64,000 bases of DNA, from positions 186,001-250,000 of the forward strand of contig NZ_PHRF01000172.1 in the NCBI RefSeq assembly GCF_004151105.1. The letters are read 5' to 3'. A program made the position numbers and the translations under genes. This document shows, piece after piece, positions 62,214-64,000 of this stretch (position 1 is the stretch's first letter; the number at the start of each line of letters is the position of its first letter). The DNA is from Streptomyces sp. L-9-10 (lineage in GTDB: Bacteria; Actinomycetota; Actinomycetes; Streptomycetales; Streptomycetaceae). The notes under the pieces are model-generated. The model searched no databases. It saw only the letters and a list, made by a program, of their open reading frames with translations, and was not told where the DNA came from.

Positions 62214-62275
62214 GCACCCGAGCCCCCGGACGCCGCGAACCCTCCGGCCGCTAGGCCGTGACCGTAAAGTCTCGC

Positions 62276-62308
62276 TGCCCCGGCCGGTGCACCGCACCGG
62301 CCGGGGCA
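62276..62308. terminator. Bidirectional terminator after the FG-GAP gene
   Basis: A 15-bp perfect stem (TGCCCCGGCCGGTGC / GCACCGGCCGGGGCA) with a 3-base loop lies 62 bases past the FG-GAP stop and 47 bases from the convergent AI-2E gene stop. Confidence 0.85.
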
Positions 62309-62355
62309 CCGGCGGGAACGGTCCACCCTCCACGGCGGACGGCCGCCCGGCCCTC

Positions 62356-63810
62356 CTACGGCCGCGGCCGCTGCTCGTCGTCCGTTCCCGTCTCCCCGTC
62401 GGCACGCGTGCCCGTGTCCGTGCCCGTGCGTATGTCCGCGCCCGTTCGCGTGTCCGCGTCCGTATGCAGTACGCGGCGTATCTGGCGCAGGAGCGGCACG
62501 CTGTCGCGCGTTCTGCGGCCGTGCACGCGCGGATCGTCCATCACGTCGTACCGCTTCACATACGCCCCGAGGAACGCCTGGAGCGTGGCGACCGCCGGGA
62601 TCGCGATCAGGGCGCCGACCGCACCCAGCAGCGCCGTACCCGCGACGACCGACCCGAAGGCCACGGCCGGGTGGATGTCGACGGTCCTGGCGGTCAGTTT
62701 GGGCTGGAGCATGTAGTTCTCGAACTGCTGGTAGAACACCACGAATCCGAGCACCCAGAGCGCGTACCAGGGGTCCACGGTGAAGGCGATCAGCATCGGC
62801 AGGGCGCCCGCAAGATAGGTGCCGATCGTCGGGATGAACTGGGAGACGAGCCCCACCCAGATCGCCAGCGCCGGTGCGTACGGCACCCGCAGGATCTCCA
62901 GCAGTACGTAATGCGCGGCACCGGAGATGAGGGCCATCAGCCCGCGTGAGTAGAGATAGCCGCCGGTCTTGACGACGGCTATCTCCCAGGCGCGCAGGAC
63001 TTCGGACTGACGGGCCGGCGGGAGTACGGAGCAGAGCGCGCGCCGCAGCCGGGGCCCGTCGGCCGCGAAGTAGAACGAGAACAGGAAGATCGTCAGCAGC
63101 CGGAACAGGCCGCCCAGCACGGTGGTGGAGATGTCGAGGACACCCGTCGCGCTGTTCTGCACATAGCGCTGGAGCCAGTCGGAGTGCAGCAGGCTGTCCT
63201 GGACGGCGACCCGGGACAGCTCCGTGCGGAAGGTGTCGTTGGTCCAGTTGATCACCGAGTCGAGGTACTGGGGGAACGACTCGACCATTTCGATGATCTG
63301 GCTCGCCAGCATGGAGCCGAGCATCACCACAAAGCCGGCACTGACGATCAGGACCGCGAAGAAGACCAGGAAAGTGGCGAGTCCACGCCGCATTCCCCGG
63401 TCTGCCATCCGGCTCACGGCGGGCTCGACCGCCAGTGCCAGGAAGAACGCGATCAGCATATTGATCAGCAGCCCGATGAGCTGGTGGAACGCCCAGCTGC
63501 CGAGCTGGAAGCAGGCGATGAGCGCCAGGGCGAGGACCATGGCGCGCGGCAGCCAGCGGGGCATCTGACGCCGCCGGTCGTCCCTGTCCGCGGCGGATGC
63601 CGACGCGCCCGCGGGGCTCGTGGAGGAGTCCGCGGGAGCCGTCAGTGGAGAAGCCGCGGAAGGAACCGCAGAAGGCGCGGCAGCGGACGCCTCGGGAGGC
63701 GTGTCCGGTGCGGGATCCGGCGGAGGGATCGGCGGTGGGAGGTCCGGTGCGGAGTTGTCGGTCGGTGCCACTGAGCAAGTGTCGCCTACCGCGGTGACAA
63801 CCGGACCCAC
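62356..63810 (-). CDS. AI-2E family transporter/permease
   Basis: The 484-residue membrane protein has a Pro/Ala-rich N-terminal 80 residues, then about eight transmembrane helices with family segments FQLGSWAFHQLIGLLINMLIAFFLALAVEPAV, LFRLLTIFLFSFYFAADGPRLR, and the C-terminal QFENYMLQPKLTARTVDIHPAVAFGSVVAG (split). The family exports diverse small molecules or ions; AI-2 transport is not implied. GTG at 63810 or 63771 are possible starts. The C-terminal tail is Asp/Thr/Arg-rich with repeats (DTRTGADIRTGTDTGT). Confidence 0.88.
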   Translation of the reverse strand: MGPVVTAVGDTCSVAPTDNSAPDLPPPIPPPDPAPDTPPEASAAAPSAVPSAASPLTAPADSSTSPAGASASAADRDDRRRQMPRWLPRAMVLALALIACFQLGSWAFHQLIGLLINMLIAFFLALAVEPAVSRMADRGMRRGLATFLVFFAVLIVSAGFVVMLGSMLASQIIEMVESFPQYLDSVINWTNDTFRTELSRVAVQDSLLHSDWLQRYVQNSATGVLDISTTVLGGLFRLLTIFLFSFYFAADGPRLRRALCSVLPPARQSEVLRAWEIAVVKTGGYLYSRGLMALISGAAHYVLLEILRVPYAPALAIWVGLVSQFIPTIGTYLAGALPMLIAFTVDPWYALWVLGFVVFYQQFENYMLQPKLTARTVDIHPAVAFGSVVAGTALLGAVGALIAIPAVATLQAFLGAYVKRYDVMDDPRVHGRRTRDSVPLLRQIRRVLHTDADTRTGADIRTGTDTGTRADGETGTDDEQRPRP

Positions 63811-63884
63811 GGTCGGACGAAATCACATCGCCCCCGCCGGCTCCGTGCCACCCCGCCCCCGGGGACTGTCTCCGCCCGGGCGCG

Positions 63885-64000
63885 TCAGCGCTTCTCGGGC
63901 GGAATCCCCATGGCGACGCAGACCCCGCGCCAGACGTCCTTCGCCTCCCAGCCGGCTTCCAGCGCCTCGCGCACCGTACGACCGCCCAGTTCCGCCATCA
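63885..64000 (-). CDS. DUF3046 family protein, C-terminal part (partial)
   Basis: The last 38 codons of a minus-strand gene run off the window's right end. The visible part MAELGGRTVREALEAGWEAKD followed by VWRGVCVAMGIPPEKR matches the C-terminus of the short actinobacterial DUF3046 proteins found near recA in Streptomyces. Function is unknown. Confidence 0.85.
   Translation of the reverse strand, partial: MAELGGRTVREALEAGWEAKDVWRGVCVAMGIPPEKR

Overview
The window looks like core chromosome of a Streptomyces or close relative. Base composition is very GC-rich, GTG starts are common, and it carries Streptomyces marker genes: the principal sigma factor hrdB next to the sporulation regulator whiH, the B12-dependent ribonucleotide reductase pair nrdR-nrdJ, and the glutamate uptake operon gluABCD beside a two-component pair. 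From memory, gene order follows the S. coelicolor segment running from hrdB down to recA; no database search was possible. No rRNA, tRNA, CRISPR array, phage or complete insertion sequence was recognised. The one element with mobile-element features is a 175-bp transposase-less inverted-repeat element at 51964-52138.

Layout. 1-8164: 5' end of hrdB, whiH, a fused ABC ATPase-permease with decayed ATPase motifs, an NrtR-like Nudix protein, a glycogen-debranching-like protein and a DUF4192 protein, all on the minus strand. 8275-18379: a RecQ-type helicase with a phosphoribosyltransferase-like tail, hypothetical proteins, rnhB, a large membrane protein, an ADP-ribosylglycohydrolase, a histidine phosphatase, a DUF4937 protein and a TerD protein. 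18450-25438: nrdR-nrdJ, divergent lexA, and a DinG-like helicase. 25477-31676: a minus-strand NIS-type siderophore operon (class III aminotransferase, two IucA/IucC synthetases, GNAT acetyltransferase). 32078-44781: a secreted trypsin-like protease, hflX, an M1 peptidase, the RSH protein rshA, dapF, miaA, two small proteins (one MT0933-like antitoxin), a LigB-like protein and miaB. 44900-51844: a TAXI-type binding protein, gluK-gluR and the divergent gluABCD operon. 51964-55063: the inverted-repeat element, a flavin monooxygenase, and a sulfur module in which a short cysteine-rich leader ORF precedes cysteine dioxygenase and rhodanese genes. 55256-64000: recX-recA, an APH-like kinase, a DAO-type oxidoreductase, a VOC protein, a secreted FG-GAP repeat protein, an AI-2E family membrane protein and the end of a DUF3046 gene.

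Functional links. LexA and RecA, the switch of the SOS response, are both present, each with an SOS-type box in its promoter. NrdR and NrdJ form a dNTP supply operon with two matching NrdR boxes. GluR/GluK probably control glutamate import by GluABCD. Many intergenic spaces hold perfect hairpins acting as terminators or, inside gluABCD, as probable mRNA processing or attenuation structures. The most interesting regulatory find is the leaderless cysteine-rich small ORF at 53840-53926. Other points worth following are the RecQ-phosphoribosyltransferase fusion, the siderophore operon with no visible hydroxylase, paired DnaA boxes at 8202-8225, and several short tandem repeat arrays between genes.
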